From DATAUD01 sp036268455 (GTDB lineage: Bacteria; Verrucomicrobiota; Verrucomicrobiia; Limisphaerales; Palsa-1400), in NCBI GenBank assembly GCA_036268455.1, contig DATAUD010000111.1, positions 1 through 64,000 of the forward strand: a DNA stretch of 64,000 nt, given 5' to 3'. The translations under genes and the position numbers were made by a program. Each line of letters starts with the position of its first letter. The first letter of the stretch is position 1. Under the pieces are notes generated by a model. That model saw only the letters and a list, made by a program, of their open reading frames with translations. It had not been told where the DNA came from and did no database searches. Below are positions 1-8,509 of this stretch, one piece after another.

Positions 1-2
1 TC

Positions 3-2600
3 CAAGCTTCGGCGCGCCAATTTGTTCCTCTTCACTTGCCGGAGATTGCAAGGCTCCAGCGGCCGATTGGCCGTCTCAACGCGACCAATCAATTGCGCCT
101 TTCTATCGGCCTTTCCCTCCGTAATCCACAAGGTCTGACCAATCTCCTGCAACAACTCTACCAACGGGGAAGCCCGCGTTTTCACCGTTATTTGACGCCC
201 GGCGAGTTTACAGCCCAATTTGCGCCCGCAGCCGCCGCTTATCGGGCGGTAATCGATTTTGCCAACGCCCACGGTTTGAGAGTCACGGGAATTCACGCCA
301 ATCGCACCCTCGTGGATGTTACCGGATCCGTGGCGGACATTGAACGGGCGTTGCGCGTGCATATGAATATTTACCGCCACCCAACGGAAAGTCGCACTTT
401 TTACGCCGCGGACGCCGATCCATCCCTCGATCTCGTCACACCGGTGCTCGCCATTGCTGGTCTTAACAACTACACAATTCCACAGACGCGACTCAAAACG
501 GAAGGCGGCTCCCAACACAACACTCCACTACCTAATACAGGTACCGGTTCCGGCCCCAATAACGATTTTTGGGGAGGGGACTTTCGCGCGGCTTACGTCC
601 CCGGGGTTTCGCTTGATGGAACGGGCCAGGCGGTTGGCCTCGTTGAATTCGACAACTACCGCCTCAGCGACATTTCCAATTACGAAAATGCCGTCAACAT
701 CGCACCTGTGCCAGTGCAAACCGTATTGATCGATGGCTTCGACGGCACTCCCAGCGGGACCCTGAGCGAGCAGGAGGTGGATCTGGACATCGAATTGCCG
801 ATTTCCATGGCGCCGGGACTTTCGCGGGTTTTGGTTTATGAGTGCTCGCCATATGCCACTCTGGCGCAAATCAATGATATGCTAAATCAAATGGCCAACG
901 ATGACGTTGCGAAGCAACTGAGTTGTTCGTGGAATTTTGACATCAACGCTTCTACTGAGCAAATCTTCCAGCAATACGCCGCCCAGGGGCAGTCGTTTTT
1001 TATCGCGTCGGGTGATTCGGGAGCCTACACGGGGCCAGTACCGGAACCTGCTGATGACCCCAATCTCACGTGCGTCGGCGGAACATATCTCTTCACGACC
1101 GGTACCGGTGGCGCATGGGCTTCGGAAACAGCCTGGGACGCGAACACCTCCACCTCCTCCAGCGGCGGCATCAGCGCCGTTTATCCAATTCCGTTTTGGC
1201 AGCAAGGCATGGATATGTCGGCCAACCAGGGATCGGCCACCATGCGCAATCTTCCAGATGTGGCGATGGTCGCCGCTTCCGTTTGGATATTCGAGCGTGG
1301 CGGACAGGGAAACTGTTCTGGCACCAGCCTTGCCGCGCCGCTTTGGGCCGGGTTTACGGCCCTTGTAAACCAACAAGCTGCGCTCAACGGCCAGCCTCCC
1401 GTGGGTTTTCTTAACCCGGCATTATACGACATTGGCAAGAGCGCCAATTACGAGGCCTGCTTTCACGACATCACGAACGGCAACAACTTCACGGCCGAAA
1501 GCCCCGGCAAATTTTCCGCCTTTCCCGCCTACGACCTTTGCACTGGTTGGGGAACGCCCGCCGGCAGCAATCTTATTGCCACCCTGCTCGCCCCCGCCGA
1601 TGCGTTGGTTCTTTCGCCGCAACTCGGTTTTACAGCCGGCGGTCCAGCCGGAGGCCCCTTCAATATCGCCTCGGAGAAATACACGCTGACCAACGCCGGA
1701 ACGGCGCCCTTGAATTGGAGCATCGTCAATACTTCTCTCTGGCTGACCGTCTCTCCCGCCAGTGGAACTCTCGCCCCGGGCGGCTCCGCCGCTTTCGTTA
1801 CTGTTTCCCTGAATGCCGATGCCACCAATTCACCTATTCAGGATGTCTCCGGCGCCGTAGTATTTACAGACTTGTCGGATGGCGTCGCGCGGGAATTGCC
1901 CTTCGCGCTTCTGAGCGGGAACGGCGGATTTGAAACAGGGGACTTTACCGATTGGGTCTTCAGTGGCGGTTCCAACGCGGCGGCCGCGGTCGGCGTTGAC
2001 GTTAGCCGCTACTCTGACGACATCCTGCCTGGAATTGATGATTCACTCTTCGTCCATTCCGGCTTGTATGGCGCCTATCTCGGCCAGCGTGGCTCGGTCG
2101 CAACCCTTTCACAGACGCTCCCCACCGTCATCGGCCAGCCATATCATCTCTCTTTTTGGTTGCAAAGCTTCGCCCAAAACGGGACGAACACCCCGAACGA
2201 ATTCCTTGTGCAATGGAACGGCCACACGCTTTTCGACCAAACAAACCTGCCTGTCTTCGGCTGGACGAATTTCCAGTTCATCGTCACAGGCGCGCAAAAC
2301 GCGACTTCCCTTATGTTCGGTTTTCGCAACGACTCCGCGGCCTTTGCGCTGGACGATATTTTGTTGCAGCCCGTTCCAGCGCCCACATTTCAAAGCGTGA
2401 CGGGCAATGCCAACAGCTTCACGCTCACCGTCAACGCTGTCCCTGAGGTAACGTATCAAGTACAATTCACCACCGATCTCATCTTGGCGAACTGGAGTGC
2501 CCTCGGCCCTCCTATGACGGCAACCAATAATGTCCTGACCTTCACCGACGCCCTTCCCGCCAACCCGCAACGCTTTTATCGCATTGCCACCGCGCCGTAA
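3..2600 (+). CDS. Secreted sedolisin-type (S53) serine-carboxyl peptidase, 5' end outside window
   Basis: Endopeptidase of the S53/kumamolisin family, acting outside the cytoplasm. The frame is open to base 3 and the first possible start in the window (TTG at 36) falls inside the propeptide, so the true start and signal peptide lie upstream. Counting residues from base 3: pro-kumamolisin activation domain to about 155; catalytic Glu258 and Asp262 in EVDLDIE; oxyanion Asp338 in SGDSG; nucleophile Ser442 in CSGTSLAAP; and the calcium-site-like region ending in YDLCTGWGTP near 515. After the protease come a BACON/Ig-like stretch (about 535-630), a jelly-roll-like segment starting GGFETGDFTDW, and a final beta domain, as in many verrucomicrobial exoenzymes. 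All catalytic residues are present. Its stop abuts the convergent cysD stop with no spacer. Family assignment is secure; substrate unknown. Confidence 0.93.
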   Translation, partial: QASARQFVPLHLPEIARLQRPIGRLNATNQLRLSIGLSLRNPQGLTNLLQQLYQRGSPRFHRYLTPGEFTAQFAPAAAAYRAVIDFANAHGLRVTGIHANRTLVDVTGSVADIERALRVHMNIYRHPTESRTFYAADADPSLDLVTPVLAIAGLNNYTIPQTRLKTEGGSQHNTPLPNTGTGSGPNNDFWGGDFRAAYVPGVSLDGTGQAVGLVEFDNYRLSDISNYENAVNIAPVPVQTVLIDGFDGTPSGTLSEQEVDLDIELPISMAPGLSRVLVYECSPYATLAQINDMLNQMANDDVAKQLSCSWNFDINASTEQIFQQYAAQGQSFFIASGDSGAYTGPVPEPADDPNLTCVGGTYLFTTGTGGAWASETAWDANTSTSSSGGISAVYPIPFWQQGMDMSANQGSATMRNLPDVAMVAASVWIFERGGQGNCSGTSLAAPLWAGFTALVNQQAALNGQPPVGFLNPALYDIGKSANYEACFHDITNGNNFTAESPGKFSAFPAYDLCTGWGTPAGSNLIATLLAPADALVLSPQLGFTAGGPAGGPFNIASEKYTLTNAGTAPLNWSIVNTSLWLTVSPASGTLAPGGSAAFVTVSLNADATNSPIQDVSGAVVFTDLSDGVARELPFALLSGNGGFETGDFTDWVFSGGSNAAAAVGVDVSRYSDDILPGIDDSLFVHSGLYGAYLGQRGSVATLSQTLPTVIGQPYHLSFWLQSFAQNGTNTPNEFLVQWNGHTLFDQTNLPVFGWTNFQFIVTGAQNATSLMFGFRNDSAAFALDDILLQPVPAPTFQSVTGNANSFTLTVNAVPEVTYQVQFTTDLILANWSALGPPMTATNNVLTFTDALPANPQRFYRIATAP

Positions 2601-3413
2601 TCACATATACCCGTCGCGCCGCAGTTTCTCGAAGGCGTCTTCGCTTTCCTTGTCCTGGGCGCGTCCGGCCCGCTCTGACGTTTTGGTGTGCCGAAGCTCC
2701 TCGATGATCTCCCGCACCGTGCGCGCGTTTGATTTAATGGGAAACGTGCACGGTGCGCACCCAATGCTCCGGTATCGCTCCCCTTTGGCGTTGGAAAAAT
2801 AAAGCGGAATGACCGGGATGTTCTCCCGTTCGATGTATTCCCAAATGTTCAACTCCGTCCAGTGGAGCAACGGGTGAATCCGGATGTGCGTCCCCTTTTC
2901 GTAATCCGTCTTGAATTGGTCCCAAAGTTCCGGCGGCTGGTCTTCCACATTCCATTCCATGTTCTTGTCGCGCGGGCTGAAATAGCGCTCCTTCGCGCGC
3001 GTCGGTTCCTCATCGCGGCGCACTCCCACGATCACGCCGGTAAACTTATGCTGATCGAGCACTTCCTTCAGCGCGTCCTTTTTAAGCGTCCCACAGCATT
3101 CCACGCGCGTCGCTCGTCCGTTCGGAAACGTCTTCCCTTGGCGCAACACAGGCTCGTTTTTCCCGACAACCAGCGTCAGCTTCCAGTCCTTCACCACCTT
3201 GTCGCGGTATTCGATCATCGAAGCGATCTTGTAAGTCGTATCGACGTGAACAAGGGGAAAAGGCACATGGCCAAAAAAAGCCTTGCGGGCCAGCCACAAC
3301 AAAACCGTCGAGTCCTTGCCGATGCTCCAAAGCATCCCGAGATTTTCAAATTTATTGAAAGCCTCGCGCATAATGTAAATGCTCTGGTTTTCCAAGTTGG
3401 AGAGATAATCCAT
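2601..3413 (-). CDS. cysD: Sulfate adenylyltransferase subunit 2 (CysD)
   Basis: Small catalytic subunit of ATP sulfurylase, making adenylyl sulfate from ATP and sulfate at the start of sulfate assimilation. The PP-loop is LWSIGKDST (about residues 28-36), as in known CysD proteins, and the family signatures VHVDT, VGVRRDEE, HPLLHWTE and GCAPCTFPI follow. At 270 residues it is slightly shorter than typical 300-residue homologues. CysD normally works with the GTPase CysN. Here cysD is the last gene of a leftward run Uma2-cysQ-cysD and is followed tail-to-tail by the protease gene, so no cysN is adjacent. It starts 15 bases after cysQ, which fits co-transcription. The family call is very firm; where its GTPase partner is encoded cannot be seen here. 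Confidence 0.95.
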   Translation of the reverse strand: MDYLSNLENQSIYIMREAFNKFENLGMLWSIGKDSTVLLWLARKAFFGHVPFPLVHVDTTYKIASMIEYRDKVVKDWKLTLVVGKNEPVLRQGKTFPNGRATRVECCGTLKKDALKEVLDQHKFTGVIVGVRRDEEPTRAKERYFSPRDKNMEWNVEDQPPELWDQFKTDYEKGTHIRIHPLLHWTELNIWEYIERENIPVIPLYFSNAKGERYRSIGCAPCTFPIKSNARTVREIIEELRHTKTSERAGRAQDKESEDAFEKLRRDGYM

Positions 3414-3428
3414 ACAGTGTAGCAGAGT

Positions 3429-4235
3429 TTAGCTTTGAATCGCGTCTCCGCAAGCGATTTGTTGCCACGCGAACTCGCGGTCCCCGACCGTCATCAGGGA
3501 CGGATTTTTCAATCCCGCCTTCCCGTAACGCAACGCTTTGCCGTCAAGCGCGCAAATCGAACCTCCCGCCGATTCGACAACACATTGGGCCGCTGCCGTG
3601 TCCCACTCCATCGTGGGAACATCCCGCAAGTAAAGGTCCGCCGAGCCTTCCGCGACGAGGCAAAATTTCAACGAACTCCCCATCGACCGCAACGATGGAT
3701 TGGACAACCGCTCCAACATCGCTTTGACCATCGTCCCCGCGTGGTCCTTGCTCGCCACCACCGCAAGGTGCGCAAGATCAGCCCGGCGCGTCTTCACCGG
3801 AACAGCCGTGCCGTTTGCGGAAGTTCGCCACGCCCCGCCCGTTTCCGAGGCAAAATAAGTCACATCCAAAGCCGGCGCGTGAACCACCCCCAACACGGGC
3901 CGGCCTTTTTCGATCAGCGCCACATTTACCGTAAACTCGTTGGTCGCCTTCAAAAACTCTTTCGTGCCGTCCAACGGGTCCACGAGCCAATATCGATCCA
4001 AATTAAGCGCCGAAAAATGTGTTTCGGGTTTCGATTCCTCGGAAATCACCGCCACATCCGGCAAAATCCCCGGCAACGAGTCAACAAGGAAATGATGTGC
4101 CGCAAGGTCCGCCGCCGTCAAAGGGCTGGCATCCTGTTTCACGGTGACAGCCACCTGCGCGCGATAAAACGGCATGATGCGCCGCCCGGCTTCAATCGCC
4201 AGTTCGCGCACGGAATCCAAATAATCAGCGCTCAT
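3429..4235 (-). CDS. cysQ: 3'(2'),5'-bisphosphate nucleotidase, CysQ/inositol monophosphatase family
   Basis: Magnesium-dependent phosphatase likely removing the 3' phosphate of PAP, a by-product of sulfate activation. The metal-site motifs are visible: ISEES (first Glu), WLVDPLDGTKEF (the DPLDGT hallmark) and MEWDTAAAQCVVESAGG (the WDxAA hallmark). I place the start at the ATG at 4233-4235 (MSADYLDSV), giving 268 residues, the usual family length. A longer frame to 4385 would add 50 proline/arginine-rich residues that are only the antisense of the upstream gene's reading. The chosen start overlaps the upstream stop as ATGA, suggesting translational coupling. Lying directly upstream of cysD supports a sulfur role over inositol monophosphatase. 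Confidence 0.9.
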   Translation of the reverse strand: MSADYLDSVRELAIEAGRRIMPFYRAQVAVTVKQDASPLTAADLAAHHFLVDSLPGILPDVAVISEESKPETHFSALNLDRYWLVDPLDGTKEFLKATNEFTVNVALIEKGRPVLGVVHAPALDVTYFASETGGAWRTSANGTAVPVKTRRADLAHLAVVASKDHAGTMVKAMLERLSNPSLRSMGSSLKFCLVAEGSADLYLRDVPTMEWDTAAAQCVVESAGGSICALDGKALRYGKAGLKNPSLMTVGDREFAWQQIACGDAIQS

Positions 4236-4702
4236 ACGAAAAAGAGGTCCGCCACCGTCAAGTTGAAATCCGGCAACAGCGGCTCCTCGAGCCGGTCGCT
4301 CCCCGCCAATATTCCCCGCAACGCAAGGCCGTACGGCATGCCGTGATAGGTTTCCACATTGTCGTAGCGTGGATCGACCACCCACAGCCGGGTGACATTG
4401 AAATCTTCATATACGGTTTTCTTCAACACTGTGTCCGGATGGTGGTCCTCCGAGTCAATGATTTCCACCGCGAGCCACATTTTGCCCGTCGCCACCGTCA
4501 CTACCGCAAGGTCCGGCCGAATCATCGTTCCCGCGGAAATCTGCACAATGGACCGCGGACTGAGCAAACGCGAAACAGGCCTGGGTCCCAATCCTTCCAC
4601 AATGCGTTCCCGCAGGCGGGCGCAGATTTTTTCGTGACGCGCCCCAGGCGCCGAACGCAGCAGCGATTCGCCTTCAAAAATCTCCTCGTAAGATTGGCTC
4701 AT
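4232..4702 (-). CDS. Uma2 family putative endonuclease (DUF820)
   Basis: A 156-residue protein of the Uma2 family, which has a restriction-endonuclease-like (PD-(D/E)xK) fold. The family pattern is present: RPDLAVV (Asp of the first acidic position), LAVEIID (Glu), then KKTVYEDFNVTRLWVVDP with the conserved Lys/Tyr region, and a C-terminal LPDFNLTVADLF. Family members are numerous in cyanobacteria and in Planctomycetes/Verrucomicrobia, but their biological function is poorly known. It is the first gene of the run with cysQ and cysD, overlapping cysQ by 4 bases; I see no functional reason for that link. It starts 11 bases after the uvrA stop, so it may also be read from the uvrA transcript. 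Confidence 0.85.
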   Translation of the reverse strand: MSQSYEEIFEGESLLRSAPGARHEKICARLRERIVEGLGPRPVSRLLSPRSIVQISAGTMIRPDLAVVTVATGKMWLAVEIIDSEDHHPDTVLKKTVYEDFNVTRLWVVDPRYDNVETYHGMPYGLALRGILAGSDRLEEPLLPDFNLTVADLFFV

Positions 4703-4713
4703 CCGAACGTTCT

Positions 4714-7353
4714 TTATTGGAGCAGGGAACGGAGAAAACGTCCAGTGTGGGATTTGGCGTTTTTCGCCAGCGCTTCCGGCGTGCCCTGCGCCACGATCCG
4801 CCCGCCGGCATCGCCACCTTCCGGGCCAAGGTCGATGAGCCAGTCCGCCTCCGCCAGCAATTCCAAATTATGCTCGATGACAATGACCGTATGGCCCGCA
4901 TCGACCAGCCGTTGCAACACTTCCACCAAGCGTTTGACATCCGCCATATGCAATCCGATGGTCGGCTCCTCCAAAATGAACAGAGAAGAAGAAGCGGGGA
5001 CTCCGGCCAGCGGAAGTTCCGTCTGCCGAAATCCTGTCAACAAATGTGTCACCAGCTTCATCCGTTGCGCCTCCCCGCCGCTCAACGTCGGACTGGTCTG
5101 GCCGAGTTTGATGTAATCCATCCCCGTGTCCCGCAACGCCTCCAGCGCGCGCGCGATTCGTGGGAACGGCGCGAAAACTTCCAGCGCCTGTCCAACGCTC
5201 AAGTCCAGCACCTGCGCAATGTTCAAATCGCGCAGCGTGATGTCCAAAGTTTCCCGGTTGAAGCGCGTCCCCTGGCACGCTTCGCAAGGCATGTAAGCGG
5301 GCGGCATGAAATTCATTTCCAGCTTGATGATCCCCGCGCCCATGCACTCGGGGCATCGTCCCTGCGCGCTGTTGAACGAAAATCGGCTCGCCGAATAACC
5401 GCGCAACCGCGCTTCGGGAATTTGCGCGAACAATTGCCGCATCTCGTCGAAAAATCCCACATACGTCGCCGGAATCGAACGCAATGTGCGGCCGATGGGC
5501 GATTGGTCCACTTCATAGACCGCCCGGATGCTCTCGGTTCCCGTCACGGTTCCCGCTTCGGAATCCACTGCCGCCCCTTTGCGTCGCGCCAATTTCGCCC
5601 GCAACGCCGGCAAAAGGCAGTCCCGCAGCAGCGTGCTCTTGCCGGACCCGCTCACGCCGCTCAAACAAACGAACCGGCGCAGCGGAAACGCGACGGTCAG
5701 ATTTTTTAAATTGTGCAACGTCGCGCTGGAAAGCACCAAAGACTCGCTTTTCTGCTTCGCGCCGGAAACAGGTCGCCGATTCCCGCGAGCGGGATAGCTT
5801 TTGGCCGAGCGAAGGCATTTCGCCGTGATCGAATCCGCGTGCCCCATCAATTCCTTGAGCGTGCCGGCGGCCACGACTTTCCCGCCGTGAACGCCCGCGC
5901 CCGGCCCCAAATCGATGATGTAATCCGCGCGCCGCATCGTTTCCTCGTCGTGTTCCACCACAACAAGCGAATTGCCGCGCGCTTTCAACATTTCCAGCGC
6001 GGTCAGCAATTTCTCGTTGTCCCGCGCGTGCAATCCGATGGTCGGTTCATCCAAAATGTAAAGCACGCCGGTGAGGTTCGAGCCGAGTTGCGCGGCAAGG
6101 CGGATGCGTTGCGCTTCCCCGCCCGAAAGCGTTGTGGCCCCGCGTCCCAATTGCAAGTAGCCAAGACCCACCTCGCTCAAAAATTTCAGCCGTTCGCGAA
6201 TTTCAGGCAGGATATCGCGCGCGATTTCCGCTTCGCGCCCCGCCAATCGCAATCCGTGAAACCACTCCAGCGCATTCTCAACCGAAGCATTGGAAACATC
6301 GACAATTGTAGGCGAACCACCTGCCTTGGTTTTCCATCCCAGCAGTCGCACCGCCCGGGCGATTTCGTTCAGCCGCGTCCCCTCGCAGCCCCCGCACAAT
6401 TCGCGCTTCCCCTCCTGCCACTCAAACCACGATTCCTCGATCGCTTCCGCCCGCGCTCCGCGCTCAACCTCCGGCAAATAAAAAATCTCGCCAAAACCCC
6501 GGCACTGCGGGCACCAGCCGCGCGGTGAATTGTAACTGAACATCTTCGGGTCCAGCGGCCCGAACGATTCGCCGCACTGCGGACACGAACGCTCGGTCGA
6601 ATGCACCGAAAGCTTCCGGTCATTGCCGAGGGCGTACAGCGTCCCGCGCCCCAGCTTGAGCGTTTCATCGATCAATTCGCGGCGCGGCCCTTTCTTCTCC
6701 AGCACGCCGGTGACAATTTCCACGTCATGCTCGCGAAACCGGTCCAGCCGCATCGGTTCCGCCGTCGGGTAAATTTTCCCGTCCGCGCGGACTTCCTTGT
6801 AGCCGTGTTTGGCCGCCCATTCCGCGACCTCGGAGTGAAACCCTTTCCTGTTCTTGACGATTGGCGCCAGCAGCAGCAAATCGCCGCGCCGCTTCATTTC
6901 CGCCGCCAGCAATCGTGCCGCTTCGTCGCGCGTTCGCGCCTCGACCGGCACCTGGCAACGCGGGCAGAACTGCGTTCCCAGCCGCGCAAACAACAGCCGC
7001 AGAAAGTGATAAATTTCCGTGACGGTCGCAACGGTGCTCTTGCCCCCGCCGCGCGATTGCCGCTGTTCAATGCTGACCGAAGGCGGAATGCCCGTGATGA
7101 GATCGACTTCCGGCCGCGGCAATTGTTCCACAAACTGCCGGGCGTAAAGATTCATGGAATCGAGAAACCGCCGCTGCCCTTCCGCGAACAAAAGATCGAA
7201 CGCCAGCGTGCTTTTTCCCGAACCGCTGACGCCCGTGACTACGACGAGTTTGCCACGCGGAATATCGAGTGAAATATTTTTGAGATTATGTTCCCGCGCG
7301 CCATGAATGGCGATGACTTGCGATTCCCCGTTGGCAGGCTTTCGTTCCGACAC
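4714..7353 (-). CDS. uvrA: Excinuclease ABC subunit A (UvrA), compact form
   Basis: DNA damage recognition ATPase of nucleotide excision repair. Two ABC modules are complete: Walker A GVSGSGKSTL near residue 41 and again in the second half, signature LSGGEAQRIRLA and LSGGEAQRMKLV, and Walker B LYILDEPTIGLH and LFILEEPTIGLH. Zinc-binding CxxC pairs occur in CPQCGESF...WCPQCRG and CPECMG...CEACQG, plus CGGCEGTR. A UvrB-binding-domain-like segment (LAPIVKNRKGFHSEV) is present. The protein is 879 residues against about 940 for typical UvrA: the region between the first zinc module and CGGCEGTR is much shorter than in E. coli UvrA. The second Walker B has Glu-Glu where Asp-Glu is usual. The start overlaps the decayed PIN frame. 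Probably a divergent UvrA; a UvrA-like paralogue is possible. Confidence 0.9.
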   Translation of the reverse strand: MSERKPANGESQVIAIHGAREHNLKNISLDIPRGKLVVVTGVSGSGKSTLAFDLLFAEGQRRFLDSMNLYARQFVEQLPRPEVDLITGIPPSVSIEQRQSRGGGKSTVATVTEIYHFLRLLFARLGTQFCPRCQVPVEARTRDEAARLLAAEMKRRGDLLLLAPIVKNRKGFHSEVAEWAAKHGYKEVRADGKIYPTAEPMRLDRFREHDVEIVTGVLEKKGPRRELIDETLKLGRGTLYALGNDRKLSVHSTERSCPQCGESFGPLDPKMFSYNSPRGWCPQCRGFGEIFYLPEVERGARAEAIEESWFEWQEGKRELCGGCEGTRLNEIARAVRLLGWKTKAGGSPTIVDVSNASVENALEWFHGLRLAGREAEIARDILPEIRERLKFLSEVGLGYLQLGRGATTLSGGEAQRIRLAAQLGSNLTGVLYILDEPTIGLHARDNEKLLTALEMLKARGNSLVVVEHDEETMRRADYIIDLGPGAGVHGGKVVAAGTLKELMGHADSITAKCLRSAKSYPARGNRRPVSGAKQKSESLVLSSATLHNLKNLTVAFPLRRFVCLSGVSGSGKSTLLRDCLLPALRAKLARRKGAAVDSEAGTVTGTESIRAVYEVDQSPIGRTLRSIPATYVGFFDEMRQLFAQIPEARLRGYSASRFSFNSAQGRCPECMGAGIIKLEMNFMPPAYMPCEACQGTRFNRETLDITLRDLNIAQVLDLSVGQALEVFAPFPRIARALEALRDTGMDYIKLGQTSPTLSGGEAQRMKLVTHLLTGFRQTELPLAGVPASSSLFILEEPTIGLHMADVKRLVEVLQRLVDAGHTVIVIEHNLELLAEADWLIDLGPEGGDAGGRIVAQGTPEALAKNAKSHTGRFLRSLLQ

Positions 7354-7534
7354 CTTCCAGTATGGGCAATCTCAGCAACTCCGCAAGGACGCGCTCCGCG
7401 AACGCGCCCTTTGCCCAAAAAAAACCGAGGCCAGTAACTTCTGGGCGCTTCCGGGCCTCTTGCAAAACGCGCACCTCGTGCGGCAACCCGCCCAGCGCGT
7501 CAATCAGGACATTGCTGTCCAGGAGCCAGCGCAT
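7286..7534 (-). pseudogene. Truncated PIN-domain (VapC-like) toxin remnant
   Basis: Starting at the ATG at 7532-7534, the frame gives MRWLLDSNVLIDALGG, the standard N-terminus of a PIN ribonuclease toxin with the first catalytic aspartate in LDSN. The recognisable part ends after about 35 residues; the frame then runs 67 bases into uvrA and stops at 7286 (82 residues). Complete PIN toxins are about 125-140 residues and carry further acidic residues in the second half, which are missing here. The gene therefore looks broken, with uvrA occupying the place of its 3' end. Its start codon overlaps by one base the stop (TGATG) of the antitoxin-like frame upstream, the usual arrangement of a vapBC pair. 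Confidence 0.6.
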
Positions 7535-7660
7535 CAATCGCGATCCCACTCGGCGCGGACCTCGCGTTGCCAGGCGCTGGTGACCAAGGCGCGCCCCCCC
7601 TTCCGGCAGTTGTGCGTCTTCCGTCGGAACCCTGCCGCCCACGTTCTTGACAATACTCAT
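7534..7660 (-). pseudogene. Frameshifted small antitoxin-like gene upstream of the PIN remnant
   Basis: From ATG at 7658-7660 the frame reads MSIVKNVGGRVPTEDAQLPEGG and reaches a run of seven G (as read on the minus strand). Downstream, a different frame reads LVTSAWQREVRAEWDRD and stops (TGA at 7534-7536), overlapping the PIN start. Joining the halves needs removal of one base, most simply from the G7 run, and would give a protein of about 41 residues. The layout (tiny acidic/basic protein immediately ahead of and overlapping a PIN gene) is that of a VapB-type antitoxin, though the sequence does not tell me the fold. It could be a real frameshift in a decaying pair or a homopolymer base-calling error. 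Confidence 0.45.
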
Positions 7661-7754
7661 AATAGTGAGGCGACACGGATGGCGGTTCTTTCCGAAATCG
7701 CTGAATTCATACCGCGAAGGTTTACAGCCGGGCCTCAAACCGCTATCGTCTCCC

Positions 7755-7985
7755 GTGATTCAGGCAGAAGAACTGGTTGGCGACGAATGGGCCGAGTGGT
7801 ATCGGCTCACCCCGGCCCAACGCTGGCTGGAGAGCGAGAAACTTTGGCAAACCTATCTCGCGCTGGGAGGCTCACTTGATCCCGAACCCGATACGCAAAG
7901 TCCTTTCTTCGATGCGCGCGCACCGCGTCCGCGCGTTGCTCATGGGCGGCCAGGCCTGCGTGTTCTACGGCGCGGCCGAGTTTAG
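7755..7985 (+). CDS. Small hypothetical protein paired with nucleotidyltransferase
   Basis: A 76-residue frame, taken from the GTG at 7755, that reads EWAEWYRLTPAQRWLESEK and then LGGSLDPEPDTQSPFFDAR. The hydrophilic TPAxRWxESEKLW segment and the SPFFDA segment look like a small conserved protein that I associate with nucleotidyltransferase partners in planctomycetes and verrucomicrobia; I do not know its function. The last third overlaps the next frame by 74 bases, more than usual for a healthy gene pair, so the junction may have been rearranged. An upstream start at 7647 would add a basic, unconvincing N-terminus. It is divergent from the broken vapBC-like pair, with about 95 bases between. 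Confidence 0.45.
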   Translation: MIQAEELVGDEWAEWYRLTPAQRWLESEKLWQTYLALGGSLDPEPDTQSPFFDARAPRPRVAHGRPGLRVLRRGRV

Positions 7986-8244
7986 CCGCGACACCGACTT
8001 CGCCATCCTCGCCGACGCCGCAAACCTCGCGCGCCTGCGAAAGGCGCTCGCCGAATTGCGGGCCGAACCCATCGCCGTTCCTCCTTTTGAGTTGAAATAC
8101 CTCCGGCGCGGGCGGCAGGACAAAGAATACTGGCTGCCTTTTGCGTCGGGAACTGGAAAAACCGCGCCACAACAAATGAAAACACCAGAAACATCTCCAA
8201 ACACGAGGCACAGGCCGCCTCCCCCGTTGAAGATGAGACATTGA
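7912..8244 (+). pseudogene. Truncated nucleotidyltransferase (AbiEii/MNT-like) remnant
   Basis: From ATG at 7912 the frame gives RALLMGGQACVFYG followed by FSRDTDFAILAD, the GG...(S/R)xDxD pattern of a minimal nucleotidyltransferase fold used by many toxin-antitoxin systems. It continues LARLRKALAEL and IAVPPFELKYLRRG. After about residue 65 the sequence becomes low-complexity (proline- and threonine-rich) and stops at 8242-8244 with no recognisable domain. Relatives I know of continue past this point with further conserved segments, so the 3' half looks lost. The preceding 76-residue gene overlaps the start. Probably a decayed module; expression or activity would be surprising. Confidence 0.5.
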
Positions 8245-8509
8245 GTTTCACAGCTTCGATTTTTCTTGATGATCGTGTGTTCCGTCGGCGCGGCGTTGCC
8301 TTGGCCGCCATCAAAGGAGCGAACCGAAAGTTTGAAATGGACTTCAGCGAGAAGACCGTGAGATCGCAAGATTGAACGAGCGCTGTGATTATCTTGGAAA
8401 TCCATCAAAGAACGAATTCACATTTGACGGCAACTCCTTCCCGACAACTTGATGGACCCGCGGTAAGCCCGTGTGAATATTGTGACGCAACCTTTTTCTG
8501 ACTCGCTCG
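8245..8509 (+). other. Decayed spacer between the nucleotidyltransferase remnant and the restriction system
   Basis: No intact gene. On the plus strand a frame around 8250-8374 reads IFLDDRVFRRRGVALAAIKG and ends SEKTVRSQD before a stop, and another frame gives a short hydrophilic stretch near 8360-8450. Neither has a believable start and I recognise no family. The most likely reading is leftover coding sequence from the same decaying group of small genes. The restriction gene ends at 8510 on the opposite strand. Confidence 0.35.

Noticed and set aside
36..38. TTG as the start of the sedolisin gene
   Set aside because: The frame is open upstream of it and the first residues already belong to the propeptide; a signal peptide is expected before base 1.
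4236..4385. Longer N-terminus for cysQ
   Set aside because: The added residues are antisense-like and Pro/Arg-rich, and the ATG at 4235 overlaps the preceding stop as ATGA, a common coupling arrangement.
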